Positions 19,462 to 27,473 of a DNA stretch of 52,074 nucleotides are shown here, one piece after another. The stretch spans positions 1 to 52,074 of the forward strand of contig CABZNM010000005.1 in assembly GCA_902527075.1 (NCBI GenBank). The letters run 5' to 3'. The notes under the pieces were generated by a model, which was not told where the DNA came from, did not search any database, and saw only the letters and a list, made by a program, of their open reading frames with translations. Source of the stretch: an uncultured Pelagibacteraceae bacterium (GTDB lineage Bacteria; Pseudomonadota; Alphaproteobacteria; Pelagibacterales; AG-422-B15). How positions within the stretch are numbered: position 1 is the stretch's first letter; every line of letters begins with the position of its first letter. The position numbers were made by a program, and so were the translations under genes.

Positions 19462-19602
19462 TTAGTTTTCTACTTTCTGCTTCCTTTGAAATACTTTTCT
19501 TTTTTTTAAGTTTTGGCGAAGCGCTTCAGACATTCGCTGCATTTTGTCGTCACTTTTATTATTATCCTTTTGCTCGTCCTTCGAGGAATTGTTTGATTTC
19601 AT
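19462..19602 (-). CDS. 46-residue basic protein (small ORF)
   Basis: A short ORF runs from an ATG at 19600-19602 to a TAA that abuts the dcd start. The first half is Lys/Asp/Asn-rich. The second half, MSEALRQNLKKRKVFQRKQK, matches the ALRxNLxxRKxQxR ending of short basic proteins I recall from many Alphaproteobacteria. It overlaps the end of the upstream 62-codon gene by 41 bases in another frame and touches dcd, consistent with translational coupling along one operon. There are no membrane segments or catalytic motifs; RNA or ribosome association is a guess from the charge. Confidence 0.6.
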   Translation of the reverse strand: MKSNNSSKDEQKDNNKSDDKMQRMSEALRQNLKKRKVFQRKQKVEN

Positions 19603-19750
19603 CTTTATTTAAACCTGCTTTTTTTAACTCTTTTACTAGTTTTTCTTCTTCTTTTTTGTCTGAATTATCGTTAAATTTAGCCTCACGCTTTTGTTGTTTG
19701 GCCATAGCTCTTTCCCCACGTTTTGACTTATAATCGTGATGAATACCCAT
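19562..19750 (-). CDS. 62-residue charged protein of unknown function
   Basis: The start is the ATG at 19748-19750, because CAGGAG lies seven bases upstream; a longer reading frame to 19783 has no such signal. The product is highly charged: MGIHHDYKSKRGERAMAKQQ, then a Lys/Glu-rich coiled region, and a C-terminal KKAGLNKDEIKQFLEGRAKG that looks like a short helix-turn-helix-sized segment. I cannot name a family. It appears to be first in a unit continuing through the 46-codon ORF, dcd, murA, DUF2948, hisD, infA and maf. Confidence 0.65.
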   Translation of the reverse strand: MGIHHDYKSKRGERAMAKQQKREAKFNDNSDKKEEEKLVKELKKAGLNKDEIKQFLEGRAKG

Positions 19751-19847
19751 ACTTAACTCCTGATTTAAGGCTATTTTATACAATTTTTATAGGATTCTCC
19801 ATAAAAAATAAAATCTTAGTTATCTCCTATGAGATCATAGATAAAAG

Positions 19848-21017
19848 CTAGTCTTTGATGAATAGATCACTTGGTAAGTCGATAAATTTTTCGAATCCTT
19901 TATCCGTGACACGAACGGAATGACTTGCCTCAACACCCCAACTTCCAAACTGCATGACTGCTATCATGTGGAACGTTACATTTTGTTTTAACTCTGTCAT
20001 ATCACCTTTGTAGATATTAAGTGTATGCTCTCCCCAATCAGGTGGATAACCAATACCTATTGAATAGCCTGTTCTTGATTCTTTTTTTATTTCATATTTA
20101 TCTAAAACTGACCAGAATTTCAGAGCAACATCATTTGCAGTGTTGCCTGGTTTGACAGCACCAAGTCCTTCATCCAGAGCCTCATTGGTTGCCTTCATTG
20201 CATCAATTTTTTTTTGCTCAGCTTTGCCAAGTAAAACAGTTCTAGCAATTGGCGCATGGTATCTTTTATAAACTCCAGCTAACTCTATGATAGTTGCTTC
20301 ACCTTGAACAAATTTTTCTTGAGTTGCGGTAAGATGAGATGCAGATGTACCTTTCCCAGTAGGTAGTAGCGTGGCAATACTTGAATACTCACCTCCAAAC
20401 TCGCTTGTACCATAAAACATTGCTTTTTGTATTTCACCTGCTGCATCACATTGGCGAATACCTGGATTGATAGTTTCAATTGCAGTATTCATAGCTTCCA
20501 CAGAAATGAGTGATGCTGCTTTCATCAAATCAATTTCTGTATCTGATTTAACGTACCTTACCCAATTAACGCATCTTTCCGAGTCTTTTAGAGTTGCTTC
20601 TGGTAAGCCGTCTACAAGTTTCTTATAACTGTATGCCGTGAAATAATGACTATCCATTTCAAGTCCAATACTCAACTTATCCCATCCTTTCTCTTTGATT
20701 ATCTCAATCAATCGATCATAAGGATGAGTTGGCCACGTATGTATATATTTTTCGTTGTAAACTAAAATATTTTCTTGAGACCAAACATTTTGAAGAAATG
20801 CACCGCCTGCGTCTTGTTCTCTGACAAATAATAAAGGTTCGTCTAAATCAACATGAATTATTGCACATTGAGCATAATAGAATGACCATGCATCGTAGCC
20901 AGTGATGTAATTAATATTAGATGTGTCTTGAGAAATAAGAAGATCAATACCTTTTTTTTGCATTGAACACTTAATATTAGCAAGTCTGTTGCCATACTCT
21001 GTTTTTGAAAAATTCAT
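19848..21017 (-). CDS. M24-family (creatinase / ectoine hydrolase-like) hydrolase
   Basis: This is a two-domain pita-bread-fold protein of 389 residues. The creatinase N-domain contains SNINYITGYDAWSFYYAQCA, close to the N-domain of DoeA/EutD ectoine hydrolases. The catalytic domain has IELAGVYKRYHAPIARTVLLG where metallopeptidases have D-x-G...SDITRT. The two metal-binding Asp are therefore replaced by Glu and Ala, pointing to a metal-independent creatinase-type hydrolase rather than an aminopeptidase. It is last in a minus-strand operon with an M20 hydrolase (4 bases upstream), an aldehyde dehydrogenase and a Rieske oxygenase. Ectoine, creatine or another N-containing solute are possible substrates. 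Confidence 0.75.
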   Translation of the reverse strand: MNFSKTEYGNRLANIKCSMQKKGIDLLISQDTSNINYITGYDAWSFYYAQCAIIHVDLDEPLLFVREQDAGGAFLQNVWSQENILVYNEKYIHTWPTHPYDRLIEIIKEKGWDKLSIGLEMDSHYFTAYSYKKLVDGLPEATLKDSERCVNWVRYVKSDTEIDLMKAASLISVEAMNTAIETINPGIRQCDAAGEIQKAMFYGTSEFGGEYSSIATLLPTGKGTSASHLTATQEKFVQGEATIIELAGVYKRYHAPIARTVLLGKAEQKKIDAMKATNEALDEGLGAVKPGNTANDVALKFWSVLDKYEIKKESRTGYSIGIGYPPDWGEHTLNIYKGDMTELKQNVTFHMIAVMQFGSWGVEASHSVRVTDKGFEKFIDLPSDLFIKD

Positions 21018-21021
21018 CTTG

Positions 21022-22176
21022 TTATGACAATCTTTTTTTTACGAGTTCAGTCCAAAATGTTGAACCAATTACGAGTAATTCATCATTAAAATTATAATTT
21101 GAAGAATGAAGTGATTGAGCATGCGAGCCGTCTAAACCGTTACCAATTAATATGAAGCACCCTGGCCTCACCATTAACATCTGCGAAAAATCCTCAGAGA
21201 ATAATTTTGGCTCACAATTTGCATCTACATTTTTAGCACCTACCATTTTACTTGCCACGTCAGCTGCTGCTAAAGTCTGCTCTTGAGTATTGATTGTCAT
21301 GTTTGTTCTTGTTTCATAGGAAAAATCAACTTTAATTCCATGAGCTGCAGTAACTCCATGCACAATATCTTTCATGCTGGCTTCAATTATTTTGTTTGCT
21401 TTAGGTGACAATGCCCGAGTATCCCCTGTAATCACTGAATGACCTGGTAAGACATTTTCATTTCCGTCTGATTTAAAATCAGTAACTGAAACTACACCGT
21501 TCAGCGCTGGATTAAGTTTTCTTGAAACAATGGATTGTAACGATGTAATTATTTGTGTACCAACCGTTATAGTATCAACTCCCATATGAGGTAATGCTGA
21601 ATGACCACCTTTTCCCCAAAGTTCGATTTTAAAAATACTTTCACTAGCTGTTATTGTCCCAGGCCTTGTGGCAAAGGTCCCTAAATCCATCCCTGGCATG
21701 TTGTGAAAAGCATAGACTTCATCAATTGAAAATTTACTAAATAATCCATCGTCAATCATAGCTTGGGCTCCCTGAGTTTTTTCCTCGTCAGGCTGAAATA
21801 TAAAATATATTGTTCCATCAAAATTTTTATTTTCAGACAAAAACTTTGCTGCACCAAGAGCCATTGACATATGACCATCATGTCCGCAGGCATGCATCTT
21901 GCCCTCATTTTTTGACTTATATGTAAGATCATTTGTTTCTTGAACTGGTAATGCATCCATATCAGCTCTAATACCAATACTTTTTTTACCAGTTCCATTC
22001 TTCAAAATGCCTACCACACCTGAATATCCAATGCCCTCATGAGTTTCTAGTCCAAAGTTTTTTAATAATTCAGTAACTTTAGGGGACGTGTATTTGAGAT
22101 CAAAGTTCAGTTCAGGATGTTGATGAAAGTCATGCCTCCATTCGCGCATCTGCGTGTCTAAAGATTGTGTTAGCAT
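21022..22176 (-). CDS. M20-family amidohydrolase (hippurate hydrolase/N-acyl amino acid deacylase type)
   Basis: This cytoplasmic zinc-dependent amidohydrolase has about 384 residues. Motifs are WRHDFHQHPELNF, the metal ligand segment ADMDALPVQE, MHACGHDGHMS (HxCGHDxH) and QPDEEKTQGAQAMIDDG with the catalytic Glu pair. A dimerisation domain lies in the middle (KGGHSALPHMGVD). Start: the ATG at 22174-22176 has AGGA upstream and is preferred over a TTG one codon earlier. It is four bases after the aldehyde dehydrogenase gene and four before the M24 gene. Its probable role is to release an acyl group from an N-acylated intermediate. Confidence 0.88.
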   Translation of the reverse strand: MLTQSLDTQMREWRHDFHQHPELNFDLKYTSPKVTELLKNFGLETHEGIGYSGVVGILKNGTGKKSIGIRADMDALPVQETNDLTYKSKNEGKMHACGHDGHMSMALGAAKFLSENKNFDGTIYFIFQPDEEKTQGAQAMIDDGLFSKFSIDEVYAFHNMPGMDLGTFATRPGTITASESIFKIELWGKGGHSALPHMGVDTITVGTQIITSLQSIVSRKLNPALNGVVSVTDFKSDGNENVLPGHSVITGDTRALSPKANKIIEASMKDIVHGVTAAHGIKVDFSYETRTNMTINTQEQTLAAADVASKMVGAKNVDANCEPKLFSEDFSQMLMVRPGCFILIGNGLDGSHAQSLHSSNYNFNDELLVIGSTFWTELVKKRLS

Positions 22177-22180
22177 CAAA

Positions 22181-23623
22181 TTATCCTACTAAACCTGTAT
22201 GAGTGTACTTAACATTTAAGTAATCTTTAATACCAAGCGATCCGCCTTCTCTTCCGTAACCACTTTGTTTAATTCCACCAAAAGGTGTTTCTGCAGAAGA
22301 AAGTGCTGGAGTATTGACAGCAACCATTCCAGTCTCAAGAGACTCAGAAGACTTTTGGGCAGTTTCCATTGATGAAGTGCACACATAACTTGCTAAACCC
22401 ACTTGATGATTATTCGCTCTTTCAATCACCTCATCAAACTCCTTAAAGCTCAAAATTGGCGCTAATGGACCAAATGGCTCCTCGTGCATGATTGTGAAGT
22501 CATCCTTTACATTATCAAAGACAGTTGGCTCATAAAAGTATCCTTTGTTAAAACCAGCTGGTCTTTGACCACCACATAAAACTTTCGCACCTTCACTTTT
22601 TGTTTTTTCAACTAGATTTTCAACTTCATCTAATCTCTTTTTTGTAGTTAATGGGCCAAGATCTGTGTCCTTATCTAATCCATTTCCAATTTTTAATGTT
22701 TTAGTTTTTTCAACAAAAAGATTTATGAACTTTTCTTTATGATCTTGATGAATATAAAATCTACTTGGTGATATACAGACCTGTCCATTATTACGATATT
22801 TACAAGCTAAAGCCATATCAGTTGCTTTGTTAATATCAGCATCCTTAAATACAATGAATGGAGCATGACCTCCAAGCTCCATAGTAACTCGTTGTACTTT
22901 CTCTGCTGCTTGTTTAAGAATAATTTTACCTACTCGAGTTGATCCTGTTATAGAAACTTTTTTTGTAATTTCTGATGCTATTAATTCAGATGCAATCTCT
23001 GCTGGATCTCCTGATAATAAATTAACAACACCCGGAGGTGTACCTGCCTGATTTACTATGTCTACGAGAGCCATTACAGATCCTGGTGTGATTACATCAG
23101 GTTTACAAATTACTGAACATCCCGCAGCCATAGCTGTGGCTATTTTCCTCGCAGATAACACAAGAGGAAAGTTCCAGGGTGATAGCGCAGCTACAACACC
23201 TACGGGTTGGTAATTAATTTGTATTCTTGTATCAGGAAAACGACTTTCAATAGTTTGACCGTATATTCTTTTAGTTTCCTCAGCATTCCATTCAAATATA
23301 TCAGCAGTCGCCCCGACTTCAGCAAAACCATCTTTATATGACTTACCACCTTCAAGCGTCATCCACTCAATCAAGCTTTCCGTATTTTCTCTAACTAATT
23401 CAGAGATACGTCTTAAAAGCTTAGCTCTTTCCCATGCAGGAGTTTTACTCCATGCTTTAAATCCTTGATCTGCTGCTTTAAGAGCTCTTTGTACATCCTT
23501 ACTTGAAGCTTTTGATGCGTTTCCAATTATTTCTTCAGTTGCAGGATTGATGACCTCATACGTTTCGCCTGTTTCAGCTGGCTTCCACTCTCCGTAAATA
23601 AATTGTCCGAATTTCTCGTACAT
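22181..23623 (-). CDS. NAD(P)-dependent aldehyde dehydrogenase (succinate-semialdehyde dehydrogenase-like)
   Basis: This is a 480-residue member of the GabD-like aldehyde dehydrogenases. It has the SPWNFPL cofactor segment, GSTRVGK, VTMELGGHAPFIVF with the catalytic Glu, and NNGQVCISPSRFYIH with the nucleophile Cys. The C-terminal PFGGIKQSGYGREGG is typical. It lies between the Rieske oxygenase (14 bases) and the M20 hydrolase. A semialdehyde from degradation of a nitrogenous solute is the likely substrate; the DoeC enzyme of ectoine catabolism belongs to the same broad family. Exact specificity cannot be read. Confidence 0.9.
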   Translation of the reverse strand: MYEKFGQFIYGEWKPAETGETYEVINPATEEIIGNASKASSKDVQRALKAADQGFKAWSKTPAWERAKLLRRISELVRENTESLIEWMTLEGGKSYKDGFAEVGATADIFEWNAEETKRIYGQTIESRFPDTRIQINYQPVGVVAALSPWNFPLVLSARKIATAMAAGCSVICKPDVITPGSVMALVDIVNQAGTPPGVVNLLSGDPAEIASELIASEITKKVSITGSTRVGKIILKQAAEKVQRVTMELGGHAPFIVFKDADINKATDMALACKYRNNGQVCISPSRFYIHQDHKEKFINLFVEKTKTLKIGNGLDKDTDLGPLTTKKRLDEVENLVEKTKSEGAKVLCGGQRPAGFNKGYFYEPTVFDNVKDDFTIMHEEPFGPLAPILSFKEFDEVIERANNHQVGLASYVCTSSMETAQKSSESLETGMVAVNTPALSSAETPFGGIKQSGYGREGGSLGIKDYLNVKYTHTGLVG

Positions 23624-23637
23624 AGATCTCTCCGTAA

Positions 23638-24816
23638 TTATATTTTAGATTTCAACCAATCGTGAAATCTTTTTATCTCATATTCCTCTGGCATTAGCGT
23701 GCCTGCTTCTCGCACTGGATTATAAACTCCTTTTTGATTAAGTTCGCATGCTTCTCCGTCTTGTTTCATAACTAAAACTGCAAAATCTATAACATTCTTC
23801 TTATCATAATTTGGATCATTTAGTGTGGCCTCACGAAACAACCATTCGGCAGTTATTTCTGTTTCATCGTTTGATAGAGGTAATACTCTAACCATACGAA
23901 TATGATCAGTAAAAATAGCAATAAATACTGAAGGCCATGAAGTCATGTAAATGTATCCTGGAAAATCATTCATTGACTCAAGATACTGGTCTTTATGACC
24001 TTGAGCACTGCCATCCATCGACCACGTTTGAACACCTTCTCGCATTCCTCCTTGAAATTTTGGATCTGGATTATCAATTAATCTCTCCCAATCTGGGTCA
24101 TCTTTGATATCAACTAATCTTCTTCCGTATATCGGTACCAAATCTGATAATTCAGGGTGTAGATTTGGACAGTGAAGACACTCACTATAATTTTCCCAAA
24201 ATATTTTCCAATTGCATTGAATATTTTTTTTCCATGTATGACCTAATTTATAATCACCAACATTTAGTTTTAAAAATGCCGAGCTGTAATCAACAAACAC
24301 ACTTTCAGCATCCCATTCAGCCTTGTTATTTAAGTTTATAAAAATAAGTCCATTCCAGATTTTTAAATTTACTTTAGTAAGGCATTTACTTTCTTTATTG
24401 AAGTCTTTGGGGTCGTTTATTGAAGTTGTTCTAACGAGATCGCCATTACTAGCATTGTAAGACCATTGATGATACGGACACACTAATAGATTTGACTTAA
24501 GTCTGCCTGAACTATCCTTTTGTAGAATTGAACCACGATGACTACATGTATTGAAATATGAATTTATATTTCCATCTCTATCTTTAAGTAATAGAATGTT
24601 GTACTTACTGACTTCTACTGTAACAAAACTCAGTGGGTCAGCTAATGCACTTTCGTGAATTACATAAAACCATTCATCTGTCCATATTTTTGAAATTTCA
24701 TGGTCAAACTGTTGTTGATCGTAGTACCATTTTAATGGTAGTGACTTTTCAGTTTTTTTTAAAATATATCCATCATCCATTATGTGATCATATAATGATA
24801 AGAACTTGATTGCCAT
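23638..24816 (-). CDS. Rieske-type non-heme iron oxygenase, large subunit (GbcA/Stc-like)
   Basis: This is a 392-residue oxygenase alpha subunit. The Rieske [2Fe-2S] ligands are C91-x-H93 in CSHRGSILQ and C113-xx-H116 in CPYHQWSY. The mononuclear iron site begins NWKIFWENYSECLHCPNLHPE, with His215 and His220. Overall it resembles glycine-betaine, carnitine and stachydrine oxygenases, which remove N-methyl groups or hydroxylate quaternary amines. No reductase gene is nearby, so electrons must come from a protein encoded elsewhere. The start is uncertain: 24816, or an ATG at 24780. It is first of four genes in the minus-strand catabolic unit. Confidence 0.85.
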   Translation of the reverse strand: MAIKFLSLYDHIMDDGYILKKTEKSLPLKWYYDQQQFDHEISKIWTDEWFYVIHESALADPLSFVTVEVSKYNILLLKDRDGNINSYFNTCSHRGSILQKDSSGRLKSNLLVCPYHQWSYNASNGDLVRTTSINDPKDFNKESKCLTKVNLKIWNGLIFINLNNKAEWDAESVFVDYSSAFLKLNVGDYKLGHTWKKNIQCNWKIFWENYSECLHCPNLHPELSDLVPIYGRRLVDIKDDPDWERLIDNPDPKFQGGMREGVQTWSMDGSAQGHKDQYLESMNDFPGYIYMTSWPSVFIAIFTDHIRMVRVLPLSNDETEITAEWLFREATLNDPNYDKKNVIDFAVLVMKQDGEACELNQKGVYNPVREAGTLMPEEYEIKRFHDWLKSKI

Positions 24817-24875
24817 ATAGAAAACATGAATAATTATAAGTGACTGTTTAATACGAATATATTAATTCTATATTA

Positions 24876-26837
24876 GTGAAAACAAAGGTCATCATAATTT
24901 CTGGGATATTATTAATAGCAGTCATTGCACTAACAGCTTATATCTATTTTCAAAATTTTTTAAATTCTCCACTTATTAGCAATGAAAGAATAGAGGTGTT
25001 GAAAGAAGACGTAAAAAATCAAAATGAAAAAGCTTTTGAACAGTTTAATTTTATGCAAGGTACAAAAGTTCCAGTAAATAAATCAAAAAATCTATATTTT
25101 GGTGACTTACATGTTCATACCAGTGAGTCTTTTGATGCTTTTATTTTTGGTAATCGTCTAGGAATGAAAGAAGCCTACGAATTTGCAAGAGGAAAAGAAA
25201 TTTACAATGTCAGTGGTGAGAAAATGCAAATTTCAAGGCCTCTTGATTTTGTTGCTATTACTGATCATGCAGAAACAATTGGTCTCTTTGAAAACTGTAA
25301 AAACCCAAAGAGGTCCGAAGCAACTCAAAGAATGTGCTATGGCATGCTATATCCTTCACTGTCATTTTTTGCTGATTTGATCGAACCTGCATTTGAACGA
25401 CCTCCAATTAATCTACCTGCCCGTGATAGTGGTGACACTAGTATATCAATGGAATTTACAAAGACTGCTTGGCAGAAAATTGTAAGGCAGGCTGAATTAA
25501 ACAATGTTCCAGGAGAGTTCACAACTTTTATCGGTTATGAGTATTCTCCCTCAATGCCAGGTCGAGGTAGAGGTCAGGAAGATCACATGCATCGCAACGT
25601 TATCTTTAAAAATGGAAACGTACCAGACTACCCACTTGCATTTTGGGATGCATTTACAGCGATAGACCTTTGGAAAAAACTTGTGGATACGTGCAGGCTA
25701 CCGTGTGAATTTTTGACCATTCCTCATAATAGTAATAAATCTAACGGCAAAATGTTTTCTGATAAAACTATAGATAATGACCCTTATAGAAAAGAAGATT
25801 GGTTATTAAGAGACCAGAATGAACCTTTAGTTGAAATATTCCAAGTTAAAGGAAGTTCGGAATGTAGTTTATATTTTGGAAGCAGTGATGAAGAATGTAA
25901 TTTTGAACAATTTTATCCTAAATGTGAAGATGAAGATGATAGTTACTGTATCAGGTCAACATCAATGGTGAGATCTGGTTTAAAAAAGGGACTTAAACTT
26001 CAAGATGATATGGGATTCAATCCTCTAGATTTTGGAATTATAGCAAGTACAGATATGCACAACTCTAACCCAGGCGATAGTGAAGAGTGGGATTTTAGAA
26101 ATGAAACAATGAATATAGGAGCATCAGCTAGGTCCAGATTGGATTCAGGAAAACCTAGAGATGTTTTTAGAGTGTTTGGTGAATATAACCCAGGTGGCCT
26201 AGCAGCGATATGGGCTGAAGAAAATACGAGAGGTAGTTTATTTGAGTCTATGAAAAGAAAAGAAGTTTATGGAACCAGTGGAACTAGGATAGAATTAAGA
26301 TTTTTTGCAAGTTTTGATTATACGAATTATGTTTTAAATATTGAGGAACCATTAGATATTTTATATAAAATTGGTCACCCGATGGGAAGTTCTATAAAGG
26401 GTGAGGAAAATAAAACTCCAAAATTTTATATCTCTGCAAAGCGTGATGAAATAAGCGCTCCATTAGACAAAGTTCAAATCATTAAGGGTTGGAACGAAAA
26501 TGGTAACCTTAGAGAAGAGGTATATGATATTTACTGCAGTGATGACAGAAAAATTGACTCAGAAAGCGACGAATGCGAAATGACTAAGGCAAAGGTTGAC
26601 TTAAGCAATTGTTCATACTCTGAAAATTATGGTGACGATAATATTGTTACATTGTGGGAGGATAACAATTATAAATTTGACCAAAATGCTTTTTACTATG
26701 TAAGAGTCTTACAAAATCCAACTTGCAGATGGTCATCTTATGATAGTTTAAGACTTGGAATTGAGCCGCTTGAAACATATGAACCTACAGTCTCGGAAAG
26801 AGCATGGTCTTCACCAATATGGATAAATAAAAATTAA
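24876..26837 (+). CDS. DUF3604-family protein (PHP-like metallohydrolase)
   Basis: This protein of about 653 residues has an N-terminal signal anchor (about residues 5-26), so most of it is probably periplasmic. After it, YFGDLHVHTSESFDAF is the DUF3604 and PHP-type metal-binding motif, followed by VAITDHAETIG; a later IASTDMHNSNPG motif supplies further ligands. The family is found widely in marine bacteria, but its reaction is unknown. The start is a GTG at 24876 with no visible ribosome site, and there is no in-frame ATG near it. It is divergent from the Rieske gene and followed by a carbonic anhydrase 4 bases later. Confidence 0.8.
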   Translation: MKTKVIIISGILLIAVIALTAYIYFQNFLNSPLISNERIEVLKEDVKNQNEKAFEQFNFMQGTKVPVNKSKNLYFGDLHVHTSESFDAFIFGNRLGMKEAYEFARGKEIYNVSGEKMQISRPLDFVAITDHAETIGLFENCKNPKRSEATQRMCYGMLYPSLSFFADLIEPAFERPPINLPARDSGDTSISMEFTKTAWQKIVRQAELNNVPGEFTTFIGYEYSPSMPGRGRGQEDHMHRNVIFKNGNVPDYPLAFWDAFTAIDLWKKLVDTCRLPCEFLTIPHNSNKSNGKMFSDKTIDNDPYRKEDWLLRDQNEPLVEIFQVKGSSECSLYFGSSDEECNFEQFYPKCEDEDDSYCIRSTSMVRSGLKKGLKLQDDMGFNPLDFGIIASTDMHNSNPGDSEEWDFRNETMNIGASARSRLDSGKPRDVFRVFGEYNPGGLAAIWAEENTRGSLFESMKRKEVYGTSGTRIELRFFASFDYTNYVLNIEEPLDILYKIGHPMGSSIKGEENKTPKFYISAKRDEISAPLDKVQIIKGWNENGNLREEVYDIYCSDDRKIDSESDECEMTKAKVDLSNCSYSENYGDDNIVTLWEDNNYKFDQNAFYYVRVLQNPTCRWSSYDSLRLGIEPLETYEPTVSERAWSSPIWINKN

Positions 26838-26841
26838 TATT

Positions 26842-27465
26842 ATGCTACCACAAGATCTTAAAGAAAAATTTTACGAATGGAGAAACGATACTTTTTTAGA
26901 AAACAAGGTACATTTTGAAAAGTTGGCAAAAGAAGGTCAGTCTCCTAAATACATGATTATTTCATGTGTCGATTCACGAGTTGATCCTAACTCAATGTTT
27001 AAAACTGAAGTAGGAGATTTTTTTGTACACAGAAATATTGCTAATTTAGTTCCACCCTATGATTATTTAATGGAACATAGCGGAACAATTGCAGCTATTG
27101 AATTTGGCATTACAGCATTGAATATCAAAAATATTATTGTTATGGGCCATTCAGGTTGTGGCGGCATTAAGAACGGTTATCTTGCGTGCAAAGAGAATAA
27201 ATTTATGGAAAATTCCTCAATTTCTAATTGGTTACAATTATTAAAACCTGCTTATATGAAACTATCTGAAAAAAGTGAAAAAGAGAATATCGGTGAACTT
27301 GAAAAATTAAGCATTGTAACATCTCTCGAAAATTTAAGTGACTATCCATTCATAAAAAAAGAATTGGAAACACAGTCCATTAGTCTTTATGGCATTTGGA
27401 ATGATATAGGGACAGGATCTTTAGAATCTTACTGTCATGATAAGAAAATGTTTGAAAGCTTATAA
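26842..27465 (+). CDS. Beta-class carbonic anhydrase
   Basis: This zinc enzyme interconverts CO2 and bicarbonate. The 207 residues contain the zinc ligands Cys42 (SCVDSRVDP, with the Asp44-Arg46 dyad), His103 and Cys106 (MGHSGCGGIKNG), plus HRNIANLVPPYD. These are the normal beta-class features and length. There is no signal peptide, so it is cytoplasmic. It is four bases after the DUF3604 gene and convergent with znuA, eight bases away. Confidence 0.95.
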   Translation: MLPQDLKEKFYEWRNDTFLENKVHFEKLAKEGQSPKYMIISCVDSRVDPNSMFKTEVGDFFVHRNIANLVPPYDYLMEHSGTIAAIEFGITALNIKNIIVMGHSGCGGIKNGYLACKENKFMENSSISNWLQLLKPAYMKLSEKSEKENIGELEKLSIVTSLENLSDYPFIKKELETQSISLYGIWNDIGTGSLESYCHDKKMFESL

Positions 27466-27473
27466 GTTAGATA

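Noticed and set aside
19800..19847. Hairpin-like repeat after the M24 gene as a terminator
   Set aside because: The stem is short and bulged (CTATG-ATCT-CATAG core) and the following T tract is interrupted, so I leave it unassigned.
21022..22176. Calling the M20 enzyme DoeB of the ectoine pathway
   Set aside because: DoeB belongs to the AstE/AspA (M14-like) family; this protein has clear M20 motifs, so the name is not justified.
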